NCBI GenBank assembly: GCA_030691435.1
Contig: JAUYEK010000113.1
Span: forward strand, 1-5,772
Source of the DNA: Sulfuricella sp.
GTDB taxonomy: Bacteria > Pseudomonadota > Gammaproteobacteria > Burkholderiales > Sulfuricellaceae
Direction: 5' to 3'
DNA: 5,772 bases
Shown here: positions 1-5,441 of the stretch, one piece after another
How positions within the stretch are numbered: position 1 is the first letter of the stretch
Layout of the letters: every line of letters begins with the position of its first letter
The notes under the pieces: generated by a model
Database searches by the model: none
What the model saw: only the letters and a program-made list of their open reading frames with translations
Told to the model about the DNA's origin: nothing
Translations under genes and position numbers: made by a program

Positions 1-275
1 AGCCAGCCCTGCTTGACGCAATACTGGCGTGGGCTGGGATCTTCGGCTACGCGGGCGCGGCGGTTGTGGATTTCGATGCGGCTGGCGCCGAGCGGGCCGC
101 TGGCGAGGAAGCTGCGGTTTTCTGCCAGGCTGAGTTCGGCGACTATTTTGCCGCCGCTGCGCACCACCGCTTTGTCGGCAGCATGGCCTTGCCACAGGGC
201 GGAAAACAGCCATGCCGTGGCGATCATGCCGACAAGCAGCACCAGCCAGTCGCCGGGTTTAATTAGCCTCAGCAT
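1..275 (-). CDS. NusG domain II-containing membrane-anchored protein (C-terminus cut by window edge)
   Basis: Minus-strand reading frame of 91 full codons that runs off the left edge, so the C-terminus is missing. It starts [10 protein letters not shown]. Residues about 10-28 form one hydrophobic membrane segment behind a short basic N-terminus, which predicts a small protein anchored in the inner membrane with its domain outside the cytoplasm. Residues about 36-91 resemble the stand-alone NusG domain II family (DUF1312): V-R-S-G-G-K, then a Leu/Ala stretch, SGPLGASRIEI, and the closing motif YCVKQGW with Cys86. Family members often have a first cysteine five residues before this one; here that position is Ser81. 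The ATG overlaps the rapZ stop by one base (TGATG), so translation is probably coupled to rapZ. The family's biochemical role is not established; members often sit near FMN-binding or quinone-related membrane proteins, but nothing here shows that. The family call rests on recalled motif similarity. Confidence 0.72.
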   Translation of the reverse strand, partial: MLRLIKPGDWLVLLVGMIATAWLFSALWQGHAADKAVVRSGGKIVAELSLAENRSFLASGPLGASRIEIHNRRARVAEDPSPRQYCVKQGW

Positions 276-1114
276 CAGCTCAGCTCGCGATGCCGCACCA
301 TGGTCTGCTGCCCGCCGGTGCGGAAATGTTCCGTCAGTTTTTCGGCGAAATACACCGAGCGGTGCTGTCCGCCCGTGCAGCCAAGGGCGATGGTAAGGTA
401 GTTGCGGTTGTCGCGGATGAAGCAGGGCAGCCAGTCTTCCACGAAGCGGCGGATGTCGCCCAGCATTTTCTGCACGCTGGCATTGCTCTCAAGGAAGGCG
501 GCAACCGCGGCGTCCTTGCCGGTGAGCGGGCGCAGCAAAGGGTCGTAATGGGGATTGGGCAGGCAACGCACGTCGAAGACGAAGTCGGCGTCGAGCGGGA
601 TGCCGTGCTTGAAGCCGAAGGACTGGAACAGCAGGGTCAGCCGTGAACGGTCGAAATCTACGAAATCCTTGATCCAGGCACGCAGGGAGTTGGCGTTGAG
701 GTCGCTGGTGTCGATGCGGTGGCCGAGGGCGCTGATCGGTTCGAGCAGGTCGCGCTCGATCTGGATGCATTCTTTCAGGGTGCGCTGGTCATTGCTCAAC
801 GGGTGGCGCCGCCGCGTTTCGCTGAAGCGTTTGACCAGGGTGTCGGTTTTCGCTTCCAGGAACAGCAGGCGCAGATCCAGCCCCTGTGCCTTGAGATGTT
901 CGATGATGTCGGGCAGCTGGCTGATCTGGCCGCCGCTGCGCACGTCCACGCTGATGGCGATGCGCGTGTGGCCGGTCTGGTCGAGGAAGCCGGCGATGCC
1001 GGACAGCAGTTGAGCCGGCAGGTTGTCCACGCAGTAAAAGCCGCTGTCTTCCAGCACGTTGAGCGCGATGCTTTTGCCGGAGCCGGAGAGGCCGCTGATC
1101 AGGATGAGTTGCAT
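275..1114 (-). CDS. rapZ: RapZ, RNase adapter / nucleotide-binding protein (YvcJ/RapZ family)
   Basis: A 279-residue protein, near the usual length (E. coli about 284). The N-terminal P-loop domain has Walker A GLSGSGKS at residues 8-15, followed by the family signature GFYCVDNLP at 25-33 and RRRHPL at 101-106. The C-terminal domain has SFGFKHG (165-171), [11 protein letters not shown] (181-191) and [10 protein letters not shown] (245-254), all typical of RapZ. In E. coli, RapZ binds the small RNAs GlmZ/GlmY, guides RNase E to GlmZ and senses glucosamine-6-phosphate; in other bacteria the family is only known as a nucleotide-binding regulator. This protein ends RHRELS and appears to lack the Lys/Arg-rich last residues used for sRNA binding in E. 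coli, so a GlmZ role here is doubtful. The ATG sits 4 bases after the hprK stop and has no clear Shine-Dalgarno, so translation probably depends on ribosomes finishing hprK. It is cytoplasmic and neighbours hprK and ptsN, as in many proteobacteria. Confidence 0.96.
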   Translation of the reverse strand: MQLILISGLSGSGKSIALNVLEDSGFYCVDNLPAQLLSGIAGFLDQTGHTRIAISVDVRSGGQISQLPDIIEHLKAQGLDLRLLFLEAKTDTLVKRFSETRRRHPLSNDQRTLKECIQIERDLLEPISALGHRIDTSDLNANSLRAWIKDFVDFDRSRLTLLFQSFGFKHGIPLDADFVFDVRCLPNPHYDPLLRPLTGKDAAVAAFLESNASVQKMLGDIRRFVEDWLPCFIRDNRNYLTIALGCTGGQHRSVYFAEKLTEHFRTGGQQTMVRHRELS

Positions 1115-1118
1115 AAGT

Positions 1119-2105
1119 TCAGGCTAGGGGCAAGAGGCTAGGGGGTTTCCTCTCGCCTCTAGCCTCCGAATTATCCGCCATCAGGCGTTCATGTCGTTCG
1201 ATGAATTCGCGTGTGCTGTTGATCCCGCGCTTGCGCAGGATGTGGTTGCGCACGGCGACTTCCACCATGACCGCAATGTTGCGGCCCGAAGCAACGGGGA
1301 TGCGTACCTTGGGAATTTCCACCTCAAGGATGTTCTGGCTGAGTTCCTCGATTTGTAGCCGGTCCTGGGACGAAATTGCCAGTTCGGACAATTTGATCAG
1401 GTTGACGATCAGTTTGATGTTCTTTTTCGGCTTTACCGAGGTCTCGCCGAACAGCGCGCGGATGTTCAGCACGCCCAGGCCGCGTACTTCCATGAAATCC
1501 TGCAGCAGCGCCGGGCAGCGCCCCTCCACGGTATCCGGCGAAACCAGATAGAAGTCCACCACGTCGTCGGCGATCAGGCGGTGGCCGCGGGTAACCAGTT
1601 CCAGTGCCAGCTCGCTTTTGCCGATGCCGCTTTCCCCCGTGATCAGCACGCCCATGCCTTGTACTTCCAGAAAAACGCCGTGCAGGGAGATGGACTCGGC
1701 CAGTACCTGAGTGAGGTAGTGGTTGAGCACGTTCATCAGGGAGGGGCTGGGTTGCGGCGAGGTGAACAGCGGCGTCTGGCTGTGGTTGGCGGCATCGAGC
1801 AGCACCTCCGGCACCGGCTCGTTGTTGGCGACGATGATTGCGGCAAGCTCGGTAGAGAACAGATTGCCGATGGCCTGGGCCAGGGCAGCCTGATCCAGGC
1901 TGCGCAGGTAGTCCATTTCCGCGCAGCCGAGCACCTGCACCCGGTTGGGATGGACTAAATTAAGGTGGCCGATCAGCGCCAGGGTGGGTTTTTGCACGAT
2001 TTCGCCGGTGAGTTGGCGGGCTCCGCCCCCCAAGCCGGCAACCCAGGCGATTCCCAGTTTGCCGTGGGTTTCGTCGAACAGCTGCTTTACGCTTATCTGT
2101 GACAT
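1119..2105 (-). CDS. hprK: HPr kinase/phosphorylase
   Basis: A 328-residue bifunctional enzyme that phosphorylates and dephosphorylates the regulatory serine of the phosphocarrier HPr, in the cytoplasm. The N-terminal HprK domain covers about residues 1-130. The catalytic domain follows, with the conserved His142 in [11 protein letters not shown], Walker A GESGIGKS at 157-164, the Asp pair in IADDVVD (179-180), the family signature [10 protein letters not shown] at 206-215, and the C-terminal block [19 protein letters not shown] from 266. The enzyme therefore looks intact and active. HPr itself is not in this window. The usual conserved end falls near residue 310; the extra tail ([15 protein letters not shown]) and the stop codon are encoded by a heptamer palindrome and look like an acquired C-terminus. 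The ATG is preceded by AGGA at a 6-base spacing, inside another copy-type repeat. In betaproteobacteria hprK lies in this position of the rpoN cluster and is tied to a regulatory PTS rather than to sugar uptake. Confidence 0.97.
   Translation of the reverse strand: MSQISVKQLFDETHGKLGIAWVAGLGGGARQLTGEIVQKPTLALIGHLNLVHPNRVQVLGCAEMDYLRSLDQAALAQAIGNLFSTELAAIIVANNEPVPEVLLDAANHSQTPLFTSPQPSPSLMNVLNHYLTQVLAESISLHGVFLEVQGMGVLITGESGIGKSELALELVTRGHRLIADDVVDFYLVSPDTVEGRCPALLQDFMEVRGLGVLNIRALFGETSVKPKKNIKLIVNLIKLSELAISSQDRLQIEELSQNILEVEIPKVRIPVASGRNIAVMVEVAVRNHILRKRGINSTREFIERHERLMADNSEARGERKPPSLLPLA
1120..1166. repeat. Heptamer-based palindromic element overlapping the 3' end of hprK
   Basis: Arms 1121-1137 and 1149-1165 are inverted copies matching at 15 of 17 positions, with an 11-base loop. 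Read on the minus strand, the element is a degenerate 7-base tandem repeat (GAGGCTA, GAGGCGA, GAGG...). It lies inside the coding frame of hprK and encodes its last 15 residues and part of the stop codon. It ends six bases before the rapZ start codon. The architecture is like the two CTGAGTC-type elements elsewhere in the window, but the unit sequence is different. It may fold in RNA between hprK and rapZ; function is not known. Confidence 0.8.
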
Positions 2106-2109
2106 TTAA

Positions 2110-2196
2110 AGTCCTGAGTCCTGAGTGCTGCGTCCTGAGGAAAAAACATCGCGAAGTGATTCAACACTCAGGACTTTTAACTCAGGACTCAGCACT
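2110..2196. repeat. Heptamer palindromic element in the ptsN-hprK junction
   Basis: The left part is a tandem array of the unit TCCTGAG with variants (2110-2139); the right part (2166-2196) holds its reverse complement. Arms 2124-2139 and 2181-2196 pair at 15 of 16 positions around a 41-base loop. A second perfect 12-base inverted pair, 2108-2119 with 2166-2177, interleaves with the first, so the two pairings cannot form together as simple hairpins. The element fills nearly all of the 101-base gap between the ptsN stop and hprK start. Its first 21 bases are identical to those of the element at 5374-5439. Confidence 0.9.
2112..2115 (-). promoter_or_regulatory. Shine-Dalgarno of hprK, supplied by the repeat
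   Basis: Minus-strand AGGA followed by six bases (CTTTAA) and the hprK ATG at 2105. This is a normal ribosome-binding distance. The AGGA is part of the repeat unit CTCAGGA, and it also lies in the arm 2108-2119 that can pair with 2166-2177, which would hide it. Confidence 0.6.
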
Positions 2197-2206
2197 GTTT
2201 TTATCG

Positions 2207-2653
2207 TCATTTGGTTAGCAGACGATGAATTTCGTCCGGATCGCTGCTCGCCTGCAACTGCTCGCGCAGCTGACGATTGCTGAACATCTGCGCCAGTTCA
2301 CCGAGGATTTGCAGGTGCAGGTCGGTGGCCTGTTCCGGCACCAGCAGGATGAACAGCATGCTGACCGGCTGGCCGTCGGGCGCATCGAAGGGAATCGGTG
2401 TTTTCAGCTTGAAGAAGGCGCCAGTGGCTTCGCCCAGGCCCTTGATGCGGCCATGCGGGATGGCGAACCCATAGCCGAGTCCGGTGGAACCGAGTTTTTC
2501 GCGCGTAGCGAGGCTGTCGATTACCTTCTTGCGCGGTAGCTGCGGGTTGTTTTCGAACAGCCGACCGGCTTCTTCGAATAGCTGTGCCTTGCTGCCTACG
2601 TCGAGGCCGCAGAGGACGTTGCCTGGGGGCAATATTCTGGCGAGGAGACTCAT
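2207..2653 (-). CDS. ptsN: PTS IIA-like nitrogen regulatory protein (EIIA-Ntr)
   Basis: A 148-residue single-domain EIIA-Ntr of the mannitol/fructose IIA fold. It accepts a phosphate from the Npr/HPr-type carrier on a histidine and acts as a cytoplasmic regulator, classically of potassium homeostasis and nitrogen or sigma-54-linked processes. The active-site motif is GYGFAIPHGR with His67, preceded by the conserved REKLGSTGLG and followed by PIPFDAPDGQPV and LFILLVPE. There are no membrane IIB/IIC domains. The start MSLLARILPPGNV was chosen because homologues as I recall them begin there, but it lacks a Shine-Dalgarno. An in-frame ATG at 2692 would add 13 residues (MVKGACFDWHLFD) and has GGAG at an 8-base spacing; that start lies inside the long inverted repeat. 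The position between hpf and hprK is standard for betaproteobacteria. Confidence 0.94.
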   Translation of the reverse strand: MSLLARILPPGNVLCGLDVGSKAQLFEEAGRLFENNPQLPRKKVIDSLATREKLGSTGLGYGFAIPHGRIKGLGEATGAFFKLKTPIPFDAPDGQPVSMLFILLVPEQATDLHLQILGELAQMFSNRQLREQLQASSDPDEIHRLLTK

Positions 2654-2664
2654 ATCAAACAAGT

Positions 2665-2802
2665 GCCAATCAAAACAAGCGCCCTTTACCATTGCTCCTT
2701 CTCCCCTTGGGGAGAAGGTTGGGATGAGGGGGCTGCCCTCACCTCAATCCTCTCCCCAAGGGGAGAGGAGGCAAACGAGAAGGGCGCTTGTTCTGATTTG
2801 GC
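2665..2802. repeat. Long nested inverted repeat between hpf and ptsN (dispersed palindromic or MITE-like element)
   Basis: Arms 2665-2730 and 2736-2802 are inverted copies matching at about 54 of 66 aligned positions, around a 5-base centre. The outer part includes a perfect 13-base pair, AACAAGCGCCCTT at 2674-2686 with its complement at 2780-2792. Each arm also holds its own palindrome: 2697-2718 (10-base arms, centre TT) and 2749-2768 (9-base arms, centre AA). The motif CTCCCCTTGGGGAG followed by a GGTTGGGATGAGGG-type tail resembles a repeat I recall as scattered between genes in many proteobacterial genomes. The element begins directly after the hpf stop codon and ends 11 bases before the likely ptsN start. 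No transposase or clear target duplication is visible. Confidence 0.9.
2695..2704 (-). promoter_or_regulatory. Shine-Dalgarno-like site for the longer ptsN start
   Basis: On the minus strand, GGAG (2704-2701) lies 8 bases before the ATG at 2692, and a second AAGGAG (2700-2695) lies only 2 bases before it. Both are inside the inverted repeat. They support possible initiation of a 161-residue PtsN, while the conserved start at 2653 has no such site. Which start is used is undecided. Confidence 0.4.
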
Positions 2803-3129
2803 TTACTCGGCGACTGGCTGGTGCTTGCCGCCGCTGCCGCGGTTGGGGCCGCCGTTCATTTCCTTGTGCTTGACGATCTGGCGGTCGAGCTTGTCCACCA
2901 GGCTGTCGATGGCGGCGTACATGTCGGCATCCTCGGATTTCACGAAAATGTCCTTGCCGCTGACATGAACATTTACTTCGGCCTTCTGGGCCAGTTTTTC
3001 GACGGAGAGAATGACGTTGACGTCGATGACATGGTCGAAGTGGCGGGTAACCCTGCCGAGTTTGTCGGTGACGTAATCGCGGATGGCGGGGGTCACTTCA
3101 ACGTGGTGGCCGGTAACATTGAGGTTCAT
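2803..3129 (-). CDS. hpf: Ribosome hibernation-promoting factor, short form
   Basis: A 108-residue protein of the HPF/YfiA (sigma-54 modulation protein) family. It binds the decoding centre of the 30S subunit in stationary phase and, in its short form, works with RMF to form inactive 100S ribosome dimers. The start MNLNVTGHHVEVTPAIRDYV, then VNVILSVEKL, AEVNVHVSGKDIFVKSEDADMYAAIDSL and the closing DKLDRQIVKHKE are typical. The length is near the E. coli short form (95), with a Gly/Asn-rich tail (NGGPNRGSGGKHQPVAE). The C-terminal dimerisation domain of long HPFs is absent. It has the best ribosome-binding site in the window and follows the rpoN stop by 20 bases, as in most proteobacterial rpoN clusters. 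The older name comes from this linkage, not from a proven sigma-54 role. Whether RMF is encoded elsewhere cannot be seen. Confidence 0.96.
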   Translation of the reverse strand: MNLNVTGHHVEVTPAIRDYVTDKLGRVTRHFDHVIDVNVILSVEKLAQKAEVNVHVSGKDIFVKSEDADMYAAIDSLVDKLDRQIVKHKEMNGGPNRGSGGKHQPVAE

Positions 3130-3135
3130 TTGAGG

Positions 3136-3141
3136 CTCCTT
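3136..3141 (-). promoter_or_regulatory. Strong Shine-Dalgarno of hpf
   Basis: Minus-strand AAGGAG with a six-base spacer before the hpf ATG. It lies in the 20-base rpoN-hpf gap and is the clearest ribosome-binding site in the cluster, in keeping with a need for high HPF output relative to RpoN. Confidence 0.85.
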
Positions 3142-3149
3142 CGGGTTGA

Positions 3150-4592
3150 TTAAAGAGTTTTGCGGAAACTGACCGCGGGAATTTGCATGGACTCGCGGTA
3201 CTTTGCTACGGTGCGCCGGGCGACGACTATGCCCTGTTTTGCCAGAATATCAGCGATCTGGCTGTCGGAAAGGGGTTTTTGCGGGGTTTCTGCCGCCACC
3301 AGCTGTTTTATCAGCGCACGGATGGCCGTGGAGGAGCAGGCGCCGCCGGTTTCCGTGGCGCAGGAACTGCCGAAAAAATATTTGAGTTCGAAAATGCCGC
3401 GCGGGGTGAACATATACTTCTGCGTGGTGACGCGCGAGATGGTGGATTCATGCAGCTCGACGGCTTCGGCGATCTCTCTCAGCACCAGGGGGCGCATGGC
3501 CACTGCGCCATGCTCGAAGAAATTCCGCTGGCGCTCGACGATGGCCTGGGAAACACGCAGGATGGTATCGAAGCGCTGCTGGATGTTCTTGATCATCCAT
3601 TTCGCTTCCTGCATCTGGCTCGACAGGTGCTGCCCGCTGCTTTCGCGGTTGCGCCGCAGAATATCGGCGTACATGCGATTGATGCGCAGCTTGGGCATGA
3701 CCTCCGGGTTCAGGGTGGTGACCCATTGCCCCTTGACCTTCTTTACCTCGACGTCGTGCTGGATGTAGCGTGTATCCAGCTTGGCGAAGGCGGCGCCGGG
3801 GCGCGGATTGAGGCTGGTGATCAGGCTCTGGGTGGCACGCAGTCCGTCGTCGTCGAGGTGCAGCAGTTTCTTCAGTTTGGTGAAATCGCGCGCAGCCAGC
3901 AGGTTGAGGTGGTGCTTCGCGAGGGAAAGCGCTCGCTCTCTGTAGGGAGTTTCGGGCGGAAGGATTTCGAGCTGCAAGGCCAGGCACTCCCCCAAGTTGC
4001 GCGCGCCGACACCGGGCGGATCGAGATTTTGCAGGTGGCATAGCGCAGTATGCAGTTCGATCGGTTCGATTTCCAGTTCGGGCGGTAGCAGCGCGCCGAG
4101 TTCGTCGAGGCTCTGGGTGAGATAGCCGTCTTCGTCGAGGGCGTCGATCAGCAAGGCGACAATTCGCTTGTCGTGTTCGGATAGCGAAGTGACGCCTAAC
4201 TGCCAGTTGAGGTGATCGCGCAGATCCACCGCTTCGGCACGTTGAGAAGAATAGTCGCTATCCTCATCATCGTCGTGCGCAGTCCAGGGGCTATCCTGAT
4301 CCCAGTCGTTTTCTGTAAGGGGAGCGGGTTCGGCGGGTGTTTCGCCGGCAGTGCTGCTGGAGGTGGGCTGTGTAGAGAACTCGTCCGGCTTGCCGCCGCC
4401 GGCATCGGCTGTTTCCTCGCTTTCCGCGTCGCCCGTGCTTTCCACACGTTCGAGGAAGGGATTTTCCTGGGTGAAGGTGTCCAGTTCCTGGTCAAGTTCC
4501 AGCGTGGACAGCTGTAGCAGCCGGATGGACTGCTGCAGCTGAGGCGTCAGGGTCAGGTGTTGCGAAAGTTTGAGTTGTAGGCTGTGCTTCAT
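3150..4592 (-). CDS. rpoN: RNA polymerase sigma-54 factor
   Basis: A 480-residue sigma-54, normal length. Region I (about 1-50) is the glutamine/leucine-rich activator-response segment, LQLKLSQHLTLTPQLQQSIRL followed by ENPFLE. Region II (about 51-120) is a variable acidic linker rich in Glu, Asp, Ser and Thr (HDDDEDSDYSS). The core-binding domain follows from about 125, including DEDGYLT (153-159) and LDPPGVGARNLGECL (190-204). The DNA-binding half has a helix-turn-helix around 366-392 (REIAEAVELHESTISRVT), then FELKYFFGSS, and ends with the RpoN box ARRTVAKYRE at 458-467, which reads the -24 promoter element. The protein lets polymerase bind -24/-12 promoters and start only with an AAA+ activator. 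The ATG has no Shine-Dalgarno in the 50-base gap after lptB. Linkage to lptB upstream and hpf/ptsN downstream is the classic arrangement. Confidence 0.98.
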   Translation of the reverse strand: MKHSLQLKLSQHLTLTPQLQQSIRLLQLSTLELDQELDTFTQENPFLERVESTGDAESEETADAGGGKPDEFSTQPTSSSTAGETPAEPAPLTENDWDQDSPWTAHDDDEDSDYSSQRAEAVDLRDHLNWQLGVTSLSEHDKRIVALLIDALDEDGYLTQSLDELGALLPPELEIEPIELHTALCHLQNLDPPGVGARNLGECLALQLEILPPETPYRERALSLAKHHLNLLAARDFTKLKKLLHLDDDGLRATQSLITSLNPRPGAAFAKLDTRYIQHDVEVKKVKGQWVTTLNPEVMPKLRINRMYADILRRNRESSGQHLSSQMQEAKWMIKNIQQRFDTILRVSQAIVERQRNFFEHGAVAMRPLVLREIAEAVELHESTISRVTTQKYMFTPRGIFELKYFFGSSCATETGGACSSTAIRALIKQLVAAETPQKPLSDSQIADILAKQGIVVARRTVAKYRESMQIPAVSFRKTL

Positions 4593-4642
4593 GTTTTTGT
4601 ACCCGGGAGGGTGTGGGCACGGAGCCTGGAGCGGTTTCGCCC

Positions 4643-5365
4643 CTACATCCGGAAGTGTTCTCCCAGGTAAACTTTTCTTACATTTTCATTATAAACGATT
4701 TCATCCGGATTTCCGCTGGCCAGCACCTCGCCGTCATTGATTATGTAAGCGCGGTCGCAAATCCCCAGGGTTTCCCGCACGTTGTGGTCAGTGATCAGCA
4801 CGCCGATGTTCTGCGAGGTGAGGAAACGGATGATTTTCTGGATATCGATCACGGCGATAGGGTCAACCCCGGCAAAGGGCTCGTCCAGCAGGATGAAGCG
4901 CGGCTGGGTGGCGAGTGCGCGGGCGATTTCCACCCGTCGGCGCTCGCCGCCGGACAGGGAAAGCGCCGGGTTGTTGCGCAGGTGGCTGATATGCAGCTCG
5001 TGCAGCAGATCGTCCAGGCGCTGTTCGACTTGCCCCGGTTCCAGCGTTTGCAGTTCCAGGATCGCCCGGATGTTTTCGGATACCGTCAGCTTGCGGAAGA
5101 TCGATGCTTCCTGGGGCAGGTAACTCAAGCCCATCCGGGAGCGGCGGTGGATCGGCAGGCGGCTCAGTTCTTCGCCGTCCAGGCGGATGCTGCCGCCATC
5201 CAGCGGCACCAGTCCCACCATCATGTAAAAGCTGGTGGTCTTGCCCGCGCCATTCGGCCCGAGCAACCCGACCACTTCGCCGCTGCAAACATCCAGCGAA
5301 ACGTTTTTTACTACCTGACGCGATTTGTAGCGCTTTTTCAGGCCTTGGACGATCAGTTCACTCAT
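4643..5365 (-). CDS. lptB: LPS export ABC transporter ATP-binding protein LptB
   Basis: A 240-residue ATPase, full length for the family. It powers the inner-membrane LptB2FG complex that extracts lipopolysaccharide and pushes it along LptC-LptA to the outer membrane. All ABC motifs are present: Walker A GPNGAGKT (36-43), Q-loop Gln85 in [14 protein letters not shown], signature LSGGE (137-141), Walker B RFILLDE (156-162) with catalytic Glu162, and switch His194 in [19 protein letters not shown] and the C-terminal YLGEHFRM are LptB-typical and separate it from branched-chain amino acid transporter ATPases. LptF, LptG and LptC are not in the window; lptC would be expected beyond the right edge. 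The gene starts 76 bases after lptA. Its start is preceded by a repeat hairpin and a run of five T; the only AGGA is 10 bases before the ATG, a weak spacing. Confidence 0.98.
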   Translation of the reverse strand: MSELIVQGLKKRYKSRQVVKNVSLDVCSGEVVGLLGPNGAGKTTSFYMMVGLVPLDGGSIRLDGEELSRLPIHRRSRMGLSYLPQEASIFRKLTVSENIRAILELQTLEPGQVEQRLDDLLHELHISHLRNNPALSLSGGERRRVEIARALATQPRFILLDEPFAGVDPIAVIDIQKIIRFLTSQNIGVLITDHNVRETLGICDRAYIINDGEVLASGNPDEIVYNENVRKVYLGEHFRM

Positions 5366-5432
5366 ATAAAAACAGTCCTGAGTCCTGAGTGCTGAGTCCT
5401 GGGTCCCGAGGTTTTTCTCAGGACTCAGGACT
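5366..5432 (-). terminator. Possible intrinsic terminator or attenuator between lptA and lptB
   Basis: In the minus-strand transcript, a perfect 16-base stem (5432-5417 with 5389-5374) is followed by G and five U (5372-5368), directly before the lptB start. The loop is 27 bases, long for a terminator. A competing 23-base hairpin uses the same upstream arm. Because the stems come from a tandem repeat, the pairing may be a by-product, so the call is tentative. A full stop here would cut rpoN and the other genes from lptA, so partial read-through would be expected. Confidence 0.3.
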
Positions 5433-5439
5433 CAGCACT
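5374..5439. repeat. Heptamer palindromic element in the lptA-lptB junction
   Basis: The left part is a tandem array of TCCTGAG-type heptamers (5374-5410) and the right part is its inverse (5417-5439). Arms 5388-5410 and 5417-5439 pair at 21 of 23 positions around the loop GTTTTT. Alternatively 5374-5389 pairs perfectly with 5417-5432 over 16 bases. The two hairpins share the same right arm and exclude each other. The element fills almost the whole gap between the lptA stop and lptB start. It is in the same orientation as the related element at 2110-2196, with the tandem arm next to the downstream gene's start codon. Confidence 0.92.
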
Positions 5440-5441
5440 TT

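Noticed and set aside
275..1141. Overlapping plus-strand and alternate minus-strand frames over rapZ
   Set aside because: All are shadows of rapZ. Their products are Arg/Ala/Pro-rich with no domain signal.
2140..2180. Sigma-70 promoter for hprK in the repeat loop
   Set aside because: A TTGAAT on the minus strand has no matching -10 box at 16-18 bases.
2110..2196. CRISPR-like array
   Set aside because: Units are 7 bases, directly adjacent and palindromic overall. There are no spacers of uniform length and no cas genes.
2674..2792. Strong intrinsic terminator after hpf
   Set aside because: The hairpin is followed only by GTTTTGATT, not a clean T run, and the stem is very long. A stabilising or dampening role is possible but terminator is not supported enough to list.
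3183..4043. Long plus-strand open frame of 286 codons
   Set aside because: It is antisense to rpoN, whose motifs are unmistakable. Its translation resembles no family I know and it arises from GC-rich codon use on the other strand.
4593..4642. Hairpin or promoter in the lptB-rpoN gap
   Set aside because: The 50-base gap holds a short CCCGGG palindrome and a GC-rich stretch, but no convincing -35/-10 pair, no stable stem and no Shine-Dalgarno.
4613..5395. Plus-strand open frame of 260 codons
   Set aside because: It covers lptB in antisense and crosses the repeat and the lptB start. No recognisable domain; lptB has every ABC motif.
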